Of a stretch of DNA of 64,000 nt, positions 8,128 to 19,751 are shown one piece after another (the stretch's first letter is position 1; the number at the start of each line of letters is the position of its first letter). The stretch lies in assembly GCF_032401055.1 (NCBI RefSeq), contig NZ_CP135529.1, positions 3,408,501 through 3,472,500 of the forward strand. Reading direction: 5' to 3'. The notes below the pieces were generated by a model. That model made no database searches, had not been told where the DNA came from, and worked only from the letters and a program-made list of their open reading frames with translations. The DNA is from Tardiphaga sp. 709 (GTDB taxonomy: Bacteria > Pseudomonadota > Alphaproteobacteria > Rhizobiales > Xanthobacteraceae). The position numbers and the translations under genes are program-made.

Positions 8128-9311
8128 ATGCCGCAATGCGTTCGCGCTATCGCGTCACAAATTCTGATGAAGCGCAAAGACCGCCGCGCGCTTGCGCGAT
8201 GCGCGTCTCGTCATGTCTCTTCAACGGCACAGCCGGAACGCACAACACATCACACCGAGTGCCAATCCGCGTTATCGCTTGCGTCAGCGTGATTCTGAAA
8301 AAGCAACAGCGCCACGCCGCCAGCGCGAGTCCGATGTCTAGGGTTACCCTGACTCAACGCACAGAAAAAAACGCGCGGCTCTAATCACTTATCGGCATAG
8401 CGAAGCGGACCAGTTTGAAAACGCGGACTCCGCCCCTTCATTCGTAAATGAATTATGAATTTCTTTTTTCGCTGGATCGAATCTGCAACGGCACTGTCAC
8501 ATTACGATTCAGCGCGTTGATTCAAAACGTTGACGCATCGTCAAAAAAATCACGACGTGTTCCGGGCTGCCCAAGTGAGGCTTTTGCGGGGCACCTGAAA
8601 AATGATTCCGTTGCGAGAAACCGGGCGTGCTGTATTTCTTTAATCACTCGCGGCGCCCGCGGTTCTTTAGATCAGAGCGATTTAAGAACCAGGACGGACC
8701 TTAGGATCAGCGACGGTCTTCAGGTTAGCGACACCTTCCAAGCTTTGATCGGATCGCAGCCCATAGCAATATGGGAAGGGTTGTTCTGTGTCGAAATTTC
8801 TCGGGTATCCATTCGGATGCTTTGAAAAGAAATGCGCACCGGCCAATCGCAACCAGCAAAGCGGACGGTGCGGAAGTAAGCGGGCAGGCGAGCGGGCAAG
8901 ACGACGATACGGGAATGCGACTGAACGAGTTTCGATGTTCAGCGTTGCGGACTAACTTTGAACCACATGTGAACTGACATCTTGCCGCGAGCGACCGCGG
9001 CGAGCGGGGAGGACTTATGCGCAAATCGACCACGACAGCATTCCTGCGACTGCGATCTGCGTTTCATTCAGATATGGCAGCACATGCGGCGACCCGGACC
9101 TCCGCCCACGCTCCCGACAGACCCTCCAGTACGCGCTGACCTCGCGACGAGGTCCTCTTCGACATCACTGATCTGACCTCGGCCAGATGGCCGTTGGCGG
9201 AGCTGTGCCCGAAGACGACGCGTCACACGAGGTCGCACCGCGTCTCCATACGCGGACATTCATCGGCAGCGTTGTGCCGGACACTCACTCTATCTGAAAA
9301 GTTCTCTGACA
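8128..9311. other. Long rpsT-dnaA intergenic region
   Basis: About 1.2 kb without a well-supported gene except a possible 40-codon ORF (9017-9139). The 8380-8660 part is less GC-rich than the surroundings and includes an AT-rich imperfect palindrome at 8440-8460 (8 of 10 arm positions pair). I looked for DnaA boxes (TTATNCACA and its complement) and found none that match well, so I cannot call an origin. It most likely carries the dnaA promoter and a long 5' leader. Confidence 0.5.
9017..9139 (+). CDS. Possible 40-residue leader ORF upstream of dnaA
   Basis: An ATG at 9017 preceded by a very strong Shine-Dalgarno sequence, GGGGAGGA (9006-9013), three bases away, opens a frame of 40 codons ending in TGA at 9137-9139. 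The product is Arg/Thr/Ala/Ser-rich (starts MRKSTTTAFLRLRS), with no signal peptide or membrane helix. The ribosome-binding site is stronger than that of dnaA, which starts 172 bases downstream. It could be a leader peptide or chance; I know of no named homologue. Confidence 0.3.
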   Translation: MRKSTTTAFLRLRSAFHSDMAAHAATRTSAHAPDRPSSTR

Positions 9312-10745
9312 ATGGCTAATATGGAACAGGATCACTGGTCTCGCGTGAAAGGTCGGCTGCGGTCGACCGTTGGTGAAGACGTTTACTCCAGCTGGTTCGC
9401 GCGGATGGATCTCGAAAGCGTGCAGGACGACAGCGTCCATCTTTCGGTACCCACCCGATTCCTGAAGAGCTGGATCCAGGCCCACTATGCCGAGCGCGTG
9501 CTGAACGCCTGGCAGGCCGAGATGCCGCAAGTTCATCGCGTCGATCTCACCGTGCGTTCGGCAATGCGCAACGTGGCGCCCGCCAACAAGGAAGCCGCCG
9601 CACCAGCCGAAGCGCGCCGCACCGAGACGTCCAACAACCGTCACGCGCCCGAACTCCGCGCCACAGCCACCGCGCCGGTGTCCGCCAGCCATGAAGCACT
9701 CGGCGGCTCGCCGCTCGATCCGCGCCTGACTTTTGCGAGCTTCGTGCTCGGCCGCGCCAACACGCTGGCCCATGCTGCCGCGCGTCAGGTCGCCGAAGGT
9801 CGCCGCGGCGATCCGGTGATGTTCAACCCGCTTTACATCCATGCCGGCGTCGGCCTCGGCAAAACCCATCTGTTGCAGGCCGTAACCTGGGCCGGCAATT
9901 CCGGCCCCGACCGCAAGGTGCTGTATCTCACCGCCGAGAAGTTCATGTACGGCTTCGTCGCTGCGCTGAAGACGCAGACGGCGCTCGCCTTCAAGGAAGC
10001 GCTACGCGGCATCGACGTGCTGGTGATCGACGACATGCAGTTCCTGCAGGGCAAGACCACGCAGGCTGAATTCTGTCACACACTGAATGCGCTGATCGAT
10101 GCCGGCCGCCAGGTGGTGATCGCAGCCGATCGCCCGCCGTCGGATCTGGAAAGCCTCGACGAACGCGTGCGTTCGCGCCTCGCCGGCGGTCTCGTCGTCG
10201 AAATGAGCTCGCTCGGCGAAGAGCTGCGCCTGGGCATCCTGAAATCGCGCGTTGCCGCCGCGCGTGCACATCACGCCTCGTTCGAGGTGCCGGAGCCGGT
10301 GCTGGACTATCTGGCCCGCACCATCACCCATAACGGCCGCGACCTCGAAGGCGCAATCAACCGCCTGCTGGCGCATTCGAAGCTGAACGCCACGCCGGTC
10401 ACGCTGGAAATGGCCGAGCGCGAAGTGCGCGACCTGATCCGCCCGCAGGAGCCGAAGCGCATCAAGATCGAGGACATCCAGCGTGTCGTCGCGCGTCAGT
10501 ACAATGTCAGCCGGTCCGACCTCCTGTCGTCGCGCCGCACCGCCAATGTCGTGCGCCCCCGTCAGGTTGCGATGTATCTGGCCAAGACCCTGACGCTACG
10601 CTCGCTGCCGGAAATCGGCCGCCGCTTCGGTGGCCGCGATCACACCACGGTTCTGCATGCCGTACGCAAGATCGAGGCGCTGGTCGGCAAGGACGTGGCC
10701 CTGCAGGATGAGGTCGAAACGCTGAAGCGCCAACTCCAGGAGTAA
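9312..10745 (+). CDS. dnaA: Chromosomal replication initiator protein DnaA
   Basis: 477 residues. DnaA is the ATP-dependent initiator that opens the replication origin. Domain I (about 1-85) has the [21 protein letters not shown] pattern, followed by a low-complexity domain II (Ala/Glu-rich, about 90-135). The AAA+ core has Walker [11 protein letters not shown] near residue 178 and Walker [11 protein letters not shown] near 236. The C-terminal DNA-binding domain has the signature [11 protein letters not shown] near 440. Length is usual for the group. The ATG at 9312 gives MANMEQDHW; there is no strong Shine-Dalgarno. It heads the dnaA-dnaN-recF set. Confidence 0.98.
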   Translation: MANMEQDHWSRVKGRLRSTVGEDVYSSWFARMDLESVQDDSVHLSVPTRFLKSWIQAHYAERVLNAWQAEMPQVHRVDLTVRSAMRNVAPANKEAAAPAEARRTETSNNRHAPELRATATAPVSASHEALGGSPLDPRLTFASFVLGRANTLAHAAARQVAEGRRGDPVMFNPLYIHAGVGLGKTHLLQAVTWAGNSGPDRKVLYLTAEKFMYGFVAALKTQTALAFKEALRGIDVLVIDDMQFLQGKTTQAEFCHTLNALIDAGRQVVIAADRPPSDLESLDERVRSRLAGGLVVEMSSLGEELRLGILKSRVAAARAHHASFEVPEPVLDYLARTITHNGRDLEGAINRLLAHSKLNATPVTLEMAEREVRDLIRPQEPKRIKIEDIQRVVARQYNVSRSDLLSSRRTANVVRPRQVAMYLAKTLTLRSLPEIGRRFGGRDHTTVLHAVRKIEALVGKDVALQDEVETLKRQLQE

Positions 10746-10817
10746 AGCGTCCCCACCCCCGGTGCGCCAAAGCGTGCGCCGGGGCAGGACGAGGGTGTTA
10801 ACCGTCAAAACATTGGG

Positions 10818-10851
10818 GGCCGGAAGCGCATCTCTCTTGCGCTTCCCGGCC
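10818..10851. other. Strong hairpin in the dnaA-dnaN spacer
   Basis: GGCCGGAAGCGC (10818-10829) pairs with GCGCTTCCCGGCC (10839-10851) around a nine-base loop, a 12-bp stem with one bulged C. There is no U-tract after it, so it is not a standard terminator. It could shape or stabilise the dnaA-dnaN messenger or mark the dnaN leader. Confidence 0.6.
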
Positions 10852-10987
10852 ATCCACGCCACCTTGCGGTCCCCCGCGGGATTGAGCAAAATCCACTGAT
10901 CGAGCTCGCGGGTGTCATCGCCGCGGCGCCCGTTCGGGCCGCCAGGCATTTCCACACGACACCGGATTGAATCGGGCGGGTTTTGTT

Positions 10988-12106
10988 ATGAAGGTCACCG
11001 TCGAACGCGCGCAACTCCTGAAGTCGCTGAGCCACGTGCATCGCGTGGTCGAGCGCCGCAACACGATTCCGATCCTGGGCAACGTGCTGATCCGCGCCGA
11101 AAATGCCCGGCTGTCGCTAAAGGCCACCGACCTGGACCTTGAAGTCACGGAAACCCTGGCCGCCGAAGTCGGCACCGCCGGTTCCACCACCGTGCCTGCC
11201 CATATGTTCTACGACATCGTCCGCAAACTGCCGGACGGCTCCCAGATCGTGCTCGAAGCCGATGGCGACCGCTCGGTGATGGCGATCCGCGCCGGCCGGT
11301 CGCGCTTCACGCTGCAGACGCTGCCGGAGAATGATTTCCCGGATCTCGCCGCCGGCGAAATGACGCACTCGTTTGCGCTGCCCGCCTCCGACGTGAAGCG
11401 CCTGATCGACCGCACGCAGTTTGCGATCTCCACCGAAGAGACCCGCTATTATCTCAACGGCATCTATCTCCACGCCGCCGGCACTGCGACTGCGGCAACC
11501 TTGCGCGCCGTCGCCACCGACGGTCATCGTCTGGCACAGATTGACCTCAAGCTGCCCAAGGGCGCCGACGGCATGCCGGGCGTCATCGTGCCGCGCAAGA
11601 CGGTCGGTGAAGTGCAGCGTCTGATCGAGGACCTCGAAGCCGAGATCACCATCGAACTGTCGCAGGGCAAGATCCGCTTCACGCTCGGCAATGTGGTTCT
11701 GACCTCGAAACTGATCGACGGCACCTTCCCCGACTATGGCCGCGTGATCCCGCAGAACAACGACAAGGAACTGGTGATCGACAAGAAGGATTTCGAGAAC
11801 GCAGTCGACCGCGTCTCGACGATTTCCAGCGAACGCGGCCGCGCCGTGAAACTCGCGCTGTCGGCGGGCAAGCTCGTGCTGTCGGTGACAAATCCGGATT
11901 CCGGCAGCGCGACGGAAGAGCTCGAGGTCGAATACGCCTCCGACGCGCTCGATATCGGCTTCAACTCGCGCTATCTGCTCGACATCGCCGCCCAGATCGA
12001 AGGCGAAGTTGCCGTGCTGCGCCTTGCCGATCCCGGCTCGCCGACGCTGGTGCAGGACAAGGACGCCAAGGGCGCCCTGTATGTGCTGATGCCGATGCGG
12101 GTGTGA
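10988..12106 (+). CDS. dnaN: DNA polymerase III subunit beta (sliding clamp)
   Basis: 372 residues. The ring-shaped clamp that tethers DNA polymerase III and docks many repair proteins. The canonical N-terminus MKVTVERAQLLKSLSHV starts at 10988; a TTG at 10967 in the same frame is too far upstream to fit the family. The RRNTIPILGNVLI segment, the EETRYYLNGIYLH core and the C-terminal YVLMPMRV ending are all in place. It lies 242 bp behind dnaA and 231 bp before recF, a looser spacing than in compact dnaAN operons. Confidence 0.98.
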   Translation: MKVTVERAQLLKSLSHVHRVVERRNTIPILGNVLIRAENARLSLKATDLDLEVTETLAAEVGTAGSTTVPAHMFYDIVRKLPDGSQIVLEADGDRSVMAIRAGRSRFTLQTLPENDFPDLAAGEMTHSFALPASDVKRLIDRTQFAISTEETRYYLNGIYLHAAGTATAATLRAVATDGHRLAQIDLKLPKGADGMPGVIVPRKTVGEVQRLIEDLEAEITIELSQGKIRFTLGNVVLTSKLIDGTFPDYGRVIPQNNDKELVIDKKDFENAVDRVSTISSERGRAVKLALSAGKLVLSVTNPDSGSATEELEVEYASDALDIGFNSRYLLDIAAQIEGEVAVLRLADPGSPTLVQDKDAKGALYVLMPMRV

Positions 12107-12124
12107 GTTCCTTCAGGTATCGCC

Positions 12125-12277
12125 CCCGCCTAGCGCGCCAAAGGCGCGCGCGGAGCGGGGACCCATAGCCGCCGAAGAACTAGTTGCAGCTAGGTAGCCA
12201 CGACTCTGCCGTTTTGATTGTGCCGGGCCGTGGTTATGGATCCCCGCCCCGCATGCGCCTTCGGCGCACTAGGCGGG
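12125..12277. repeat. Inverted-repeat element between dnaN and recF
   Basis: Two arms of about 43 bases are reverse complements with a few differences: CCCGCCTAGCGCGCC at 12125 faces GGCGCACTAGGCGGG ending at 12277 (14 of 15 match), and GCGGGGACCCATA (to about 12167) faces TTATGGATCCCCGC (from 12234). Each arm also holds its own small GC hairpin. This fits the intergenic palindromic repeats seen elsewhere in the window, here sitting inside a housekeeping gene cluster. Confidence 0.7.
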
Positions 12278-12337
12278 ATGACAACGGAGATTGGCGCGGC
12301 CCGTTGCGACGACTTTAGCTGAGTCCCATATTCACGA

Positions 12338-13486
12338 ATGACCGCCTCCCGCATCCATCGCCTGTCGCTCACCAATTTCCGCAGCTATCGCGCGGCGTCG
12401 CTGGAGGCGTCGGCGGACATGGTCGCCCTCGTCGGCCCGAACGGCGCCGGCAAAACAAATTGCATCGAAGCGATCTCGTTTCTGTCGCCAGGCCGCGGCC
12501 TGCGCCGCGCGACGCTCGAAGACGTTGCGAATAACGAAGGCGACGGCTCCTGGGCCGTGTCGGCGACTGTCGAGGGTGAGGTTGGTCTCGCCACACTCGG
12601 CACCGGCATCGATGCCCCCGCGGCAGAAGGTGCGTCCACCAGCCGTCGCTGTCGTATCGACCGGGAGCCTGTCGGTTCTGCCGCGGCATTCGGCGATCAC
12701 CTGCGCATGGTGTGGCTGACGCCCGCGATGGACCAGTTGTTCATGGGCGCCGCCTCCGAACGCCGGCGCTTCTTCGACCGCCTCGTGCTGGCCATCGACA
12801 AGGATCACTCCGGTCGCGTCTCCGCGCTCGAGCGAAGCCTGCGTTCGCGCAACCGCTTGCTCGAAGACCGGAACAGCGACGCCCACTGGCTCGATGCCAT
12901 CGAGCGCGAGACCGCCGAACTCGCGGTCGCCGTCGCCGCGACGCGCGGCCAGACGGCGATGCGGCTCGCAGAGATGCTGCGCGTGCGCGGCGAAGCCTCG
13001 GCCTTTCCATCCGCACTCATCATGCTCGACGGCTGGATGGAAAATGCGCTGGTCAATGAACCGGCCACAGCGGTCGAAGATCGCTATCGCCAGATCTTGC
13101 GCGATGGTCGCCCGCGTGATGCCGCCGCCGGCCGCACGCTCGACGGCCCGCATCTCACCGATCTGCAGGTGATCTATGCGCCGAAAAACATGCCGGCGCG
13201 CGATGCCTCCACCGGCGAACAGAAGGCCCTGTTGATCGGGCTCATCCTCGCCCACGCCACGCTGGTCGCGGAGATGACCGGCATCACGCCGCTCCTGTTA
13301 CTTGACGAAGTCGTCGCCCATCTCGACCCTGATCGACGCAAGTCGCTGTTCGGCGAACTCTCGAAATTGGGCGCCCAGGTCTGGATGACCGGCGCCGATC
13401 CTGTTGCTTTCGCAGATATCGGCCCATCCGGCGAGATTTTCGACGTCGCCAATGGGCGTATCGCGCGGCGCCAGCCGACCGGTTGA
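12338..13486 (+). CDS. recF: DNA replication and repair protein RecF
   Basis: 382 residues, an SMC/ABC-type ATPase that helps load RecA at gaps. N-terminal ITNF-like segment LSLTNFRSYRAASLEA, Walker A GPNGAGKTN near residue 33, ABC-type signature DASTGEQKALLIG near 288, and Walker B LLLLDEVVAHLD near 319 are all present. Length is normal. The ATG at 12338 is preceded by the repeat element rather than a tight operon junction, so recF probably has its own promoter. Confidence 0.97.
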   Translation: MTASRIHRLSLTNFRSYRAASLEASADMVALVGPNGAGKTNCIEAISFLSPGRGLRRATLEDVANNEGDGSWAVSATVEGEVGLATLGTGIDAPAAEGASTSRRCRIDREPVGSAAAFGDHLRMVWLTPAMDQLFMGAASERRRFFDRLVLAIDKDHSGRVSALERSLRSRNRLLEDRNSDAHWLDAIERETAELAVAVAATRGQTAMRLAEMLRVRGEASAFPSALIMLDGWMENALVNEPATAVEDRYRQILRDGRPRDAAAGRTLDGPHLTDLQVIYAPKNMPARDASTGEQKALLIGLILAHATLVAEMTGITPLLLLDEVVAHLDPDRRKSLFGELSKLGAQVWMTGADPVAFADIGPSGEIFDVANGRIARRQPTG

Positions 13487-13598
13487 ACCAAAGCAACACC
13501 TCCTACAACTCACTCTAAGTGCCCCGCGCAAATAATGTCGCTGCCCTTGTGGGCAGCGCTTTTGCATGCACGCAAGCAAACGCCGGAGGCTTTCTGTA

Positions 13599-15764
13599 AT
13601 GTTTTCAAGCAAACGCGGGATGCAGCTCCCGGCCAGACGCTGCCTGTTGGCCCTGCTCGTCAGCACCGCCATCGCCGGCGGCTCGCTGGCCTGCCGCGCC
13701 GAAGACGGCTTGGTGGATGTGAGAACGCTGCCATACATCGAAGGCGCTACGGCCCGGCCGGAAGCCACCAAATATCCCAACCTCAGCGCCAGCTATTTTG
13801 GCGCGGGCACTGTCGCGGACACCATTGCGAGTACCGGCAGACTACTCGCCGCCGACGGCTGGATCGCCTACACACCGCCATTCGAAGCCTCGAATCGCAG
13901 TCGCTGGTACAAGAAGGGCGCGCAGGGCGTGTTGGCATCCTTCATGACCGACGGCAGCCGAACGGACCGGTCGGGTGTCAGCTACAGCTCACAGCGCCTG
14001 GAAGTGAACCTGCCCTTCCCTGAACGTGCAACCGACATCGTCTATGACGAGCGGCGACCGTATCTTGGATGCATGACCACCGAAACGATCGACGCAACGC
14101 TGGCTTTCTTTCAGAAAGAACTCGCTGCGTTGGGCTGGTCGCCGCTGGCCGTGAGCGCTGCGGAGACCCGCTGGCCGGACGCGAAGATCGACGAGACGAG
14201 CACGAATGGCGTGCGTGTCTATTTTACCCGCGACGGTAACACGCGACAGTTGCCGGTGATGCTGACATTGCAGCGAGGCACCGACAGCAGGACCAGCGTC
14301 GAAATTCGCGTCGCGCCCTTCGCGCTTCCGCAAGATCTCGCTGCGGGTCCTGAATCCGCAGGTCTGCCGCGGCCGGAACGCATCAAATCTGCCGGAACCA
14401 CCGGCAGCGCAGATTCCGTCAAGCGCGAAGCACATGCGCTGATCCCGGCCGAGCTCGGCCCCGTGCTCGCCTTCTATCGCCGCGAACTCGGCAAGAAGGG
14501 CTGGATCGAACAGAGCAAGGACACCGTCGTCACCGCCGATCGCGCCTCGCTCGCATTCACCTCGCCGGAAGAGACGGCAACGCTGCAGATCGGTCGCAAA
14601 TACGATCTGACCACCGTGCAGATCGACGTACAAATTCTGCCATCTGTGATCGCAGCGCGCGCGAAGGCCAAAAAGGATGCCGACGACCGCTTTATCAAGG
14701 ATGCACTCGCGTTCGGGCAAGCAGCTATTGCCGAAGCGGATGCGAAGCGCGCCGCGGCACAAGCCGCGCGTGGGCCGGAAACTGCGTTGCGCGCGATGGA
14801 CGGTTCGAGCACACCGATTCCCGTCCCCGACACCGCCAGCGAGATCGACTTCGACGGCGCCGATGGCAGGCTCGCATTCACCAGCTCATCAAGCGTCAGC
14901 GCGCTGGCGGATTTTTACCGCAGCGGAATGAAGACGCTCGGCTGGAAGAGCACGCCGTCAGTCATCAACAATCCCAATATGGTGGTGTTGAATTTCAGCA
15001 AGGCCAAGCAGAGCATCTCAATGACGGCGATGCAGATGGGCCCGAAGGTCAATGTCACGGCGACAGGCTCGGGCCTGAAGGGCGTGCCGGTCGCGGCCGT
15101 TGCCAACACCACCACCACGGGCAACGCCAAGAGCGCCGAACAGGTTCTCGAGTCCGATGGCGACACCGATTATCCCACACCGAAGCAGCGGACGTTGCGA
15201 TCGCTGGGTACTTCAGGGCTGCCAGGCGGCGCGCCGTTCAGACATGAGTTGAGTGCATCTGTGCCTTCGGGACTGGACTCGGTTCTGGCGTTCTACCGAC
15301 GCGAACTCACGCAGCGACAGTGGCAGGAAGACACGAAGAGCGCTGTCATCAAGCCGGACAGCGCCACGCTCGCCTTCAAGGCCCCCGATGGGCCGGCCAT
15401 GCTGAAGCTGGAACGTCGCAACGACGAGACCACGGTTAGTCTGGTGGTGCGCCATCCCGCAGAAGCGACGAGGGCGGGTATCCTGCCTGCACTGGGCAAG
15501 GTTCGGCTGCTCTTCGGCAATATGGGTGACGCGGAAGTGTCGGTCAGCGTCAATAACAAGACAATCAAGGTCGCGCCCGGCGTGGGCGGACCGCAAAATC
15601 CGAACGGGCCGACGATGGAACTGCCGCCCGGCGCCTACAAGGTCACGATCAAGGCCGCGGGCAAGCCCGCACATGACAGTACGATCAAGGTGGTGGCCAA
15701 CGATAGCTGGGGCCTGATGGTTGGCCCTGACGGTCGGGATATCCTCCCGCTGCAGCTCTACTGA
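13599..15764 (+). CDS. Secreted multi-repeat protein of unknown function
   Basis: 721 residues from the ATG at 13599, which has GGAGG at 13585-13589; an upstream ATG at 13566 lacks this. A Sec signal peptide ends near CRAEDG. The body has about five copies of a module marked by a helix ending in Gly-Trp or Gln-Trp: IASTGRLLAADGW, LAFFQKELAALGW, LAFYRRELGKKGW, LADFYRSGMKTLGW and LAFYRRELTQRQW, each followed by beta-rich sequence. An Ala/Lys-rich coiled segment (AKKDADDRFIKDALAF) splits copies three and four, and the C-terminus resembles a PEGA-like beta domain (ELPPGAYKVTIKAAG). I do not recognise the family. It is probably periplasmic or surface-bound and lies between recF and gyrB. Confidence 0.75.
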   Translation: MFSSKRGMQLPARRCLLALLVSTAIAGGSLACRAEDGLVDVRTLPYIEGATARPEATKYPNLSASYFGAGTVADTIASTGRLLAADGWIAYTPPFEASNRSRWYKKGAQGVLASFMTDGSRTDRSGVSYSSQRLEVNLPFPERATDIVYDERRPYLGCMTTETIDATLAFFQKELAALGWSPLAVSAAETRWPDAKIDETSTNGVRVYFTRDGNTRQLPVMLTLQRGTDSRTSVEIRVAPFALPQDLAAGPESAGLPRPERIKSAGTTGSADSVKREAHALIPAELGPVLAFYRRELGKKGWIEQSKDTVVTADRASLAFTSPEETATLQIGRKYDLTTVQIDVQILPSVIAARAKAKKDADDRFIKDALAFGQAAIAEADAKRAAAQAARGPETALRAMDGSSTPIPVPDTASEIDFDGADGRLAFTSSSSVSALADFYRSGMKTLGWKSTPSVINNPNMVVLNFSKAKQSISMTAMQMGPKVNVTATGSGLKGVPVAAVANTTTTGNAKSAEQVLESDGDTDYPTPKQRTLRSLGTSGLPGGAPFRHELSASVPSGLDSVLAFYRRELTQRQWQEDTKSAVIKPDSATLAFKAPDGPAMLKLERRNDETTVSLVVRHPAEATRAGILPALGKVRLLFGNMGDAEVSVSVNNKTIKVAPGVGGPQNPNGPTMELPPGAYKVTIKAAGKPAHDSTIKVVANDSWGLMVGPDGRDILPLQLY

Positions 15765-15865
15765 GGACAAAGCTTGCAAGCGCGCCAGCGCGCGCGTCCG
15801 CCACTGCATTGGGCCATGAAGAATCGTCTGTTGTAGACCACGTTCGACAGCATAAATATCTGGCC

Positions 15866-17017
15866 ATGCTGGTATTTTTGGCCATTCATCTGTCGCGGAT
15901 CGCGCGCGCGTTCGGAACCGAAATGCGTTCGCTTCCGATTCCCGGACCGCGCATGATCGACGAGGCCGAATGCATCTGTTCGGTGCTGCTGGCAATCGTC
16001 TTGTCGCACGCCATCGGCGCGGAGAATGTCGGCTGGGCCGCGTTCTCCGGATACATGGTAATGCGCTCGCATGTCGCCGAAAGTTTTACGCGCGGCATCC
16101 TCCGCGTGATTGGGACGCTTGCTGGCGCAGGACTCGCGCTTGTCGCTGCGCCTTTGCTGCTGCGCCAGCCGGTGCTGCTGAGTCTCGGTCTTCTGATCGG
16201 TGGCGGCATCACCCTTTATTTCGCCATCGTCGGCCGCCGCGCCTATGCCTGGCTGTTCACCGGCCTCACTTTCCTGATGGTGCTGATCGAAGGCATGGAG
16301 CATGCGCGAGAGCCGATCCTGCGCTTTGCCTCGACGCGTGTGCTCGAAGTGCTGGCCGGTACCACCGCCTGCGTCATCGTCAGTGCGATCTCGACCTGGA
16401 CAGTGCGGCGCGCGCTACCGAATCCGGACAACAATCTGCGCGCCAAGCCGGTCGACCAGCCGACGCGGCAATGGCACACCACGGTGGCGCGTCACGCCTT
16501 GGTCGGCGGCATTGCATTGGCGCTGATCCCGTGGACCTGGCAGTGGCTCGGCATCCCCTCGCTCAGCCAATCCAGCATCACGATCTTCGCGGTCATGCTG
16601 GTGCCGGCGGCATCGTTAGCGGACGGCATGCTCAGCCCGGTTTCCTCGCGCATGATGAACCGGCTGGTCGGCTGTCTCGCGGGCGGCCTGCTGGCCAGCG
16701 CAATCCTGCTGGTCAGCCAACATTCGCCCGTCGTGATGACCATTGGACTTGCGCTCGGCGTCATGATCGGCCGTCACATCGAAAATGGCCCGCCCTCCAT
16801 GAGTTATGCGGGTCTGCAATTCACTTTGGCCTTCCTCGTGGTGCTGGTGCCTGACAACTACGCCAATGCCGCCCTGGAGCCCGGCTATGACCGCCTGTTT
16901 GGCATTCTGTTCGGGATGGTGTTGCTGGAGCCGGTCGTGCTGGCCGTGCATTTAATCGCCCGGCGCGGCCTGAAGGGGACCCCCGCCAAACCGGCTGTGG
17001 GATTGGCCGAAAAATAG
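15866..17017 (+). CDS. FUSC family inner-membrane protein
   Basis: About 383 residues with two blocks of transmembrane helices (about 30-140 and 225-340) separated by a soluble loop, the FUSC/aromatic-acid-exporter layout. The stretches VGWAAFSGYMVMRSHVAESF and GRHIENGPPSMSYAGLQF are typical. Relatives export fusaric acid, p-hydroxybenzoate or similar compounds. The start is uncertain: ATG 15866 gives a short amphipathic lead, a TTG at 15809 extends it, and ATG 15923 would shorten it. A GC hairpin (17037-17056) follows the stop. No membrane-fusion partner gene is adjacent. Confidence 0.8.
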   Translation: MLVFLAIHLSRIARAFGTEMRSLPIPGPRMIDEAECICSVLLAIVLSHAIGAENVGWAAFSGYMVMRSHVAESFTRGILRVIGTLAGAGLALVAAPLLLRQPVLLSLGLLIGGGITLYFAIVGRRAYAWLFTGLTFLMVLIEGMEHAREPILRFASTRVLEVLAGTTACVIVSAISTWTVRRALPNPDNNLRAKPVDQPTRQWHTTVARHALVGGIALALIPWTWQWLGIPSLSQSSITIFAVMLVPAASLADGMLSPVSSRMMNRLVGCLAGGLLASAILLVSQHSPVVMTIGLALGVMIGRHIENGPPSMSYAGLQFTLAFLVVLVPDNYANAALEPGYDRLFGILFGMVLLEPVVLAVHLIARRGLKGTPAKPAVGLAEK

Positions 17018-17159
17018 CCTCTCGGATGCACGCAAGCCGGGCATTTCGACGCCCGGAACAGGCGCGAAATCAGGCTACGAAAACGGCCTCAAATCGGCTT
17101 GAAACGGCGCCAAAAAAACCTATTTATTCAATAACTTGCTGCGCGTTACTTTGCGCTAG

Positions 17160-19685
<2,526 letters not shown>

Positions 19686-19711
19686 GCCGATCGTACCCGG
19701 AGATAAGATTG

Positions 19712-19742
19712 AAAAGGCCCGCCATTCTTGGCGGGCCTTTTT
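19712..19742. terminator. Terminator of gyrB, possibly bidirectional
   Basis: AAAAGGCCCGCC and GGCGGGCCTTTTT enclose a six-base loop. It lies 26 bases past gyrB and 10 bases past the convergent binding-protein gene, with T-runs on both strands, so it may serve both. Confidence 0.92.
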
Positions 19743-19751
19743 GCGTTTATC

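Noticed and set aside
8448-8825. A 125-codon open frame in the rpsT-dnaA gap
   Set aside because: No ribosome-binding site, no recognisable domain, and unlike the GC-rich third positions of neighbouring genes; treated as chance.
8128-9311. Calling this region the chromosomal origin
   Set aside because: No convincing DnaA boxes; in this order the origin is not always next to dnaA. Left as an open question.
10967-10987. A TTG start extending dnaN by seven codons
   Set aside because: The family N-terminus MKVTVERA begins at the ATG 10988; the extension does not fit.
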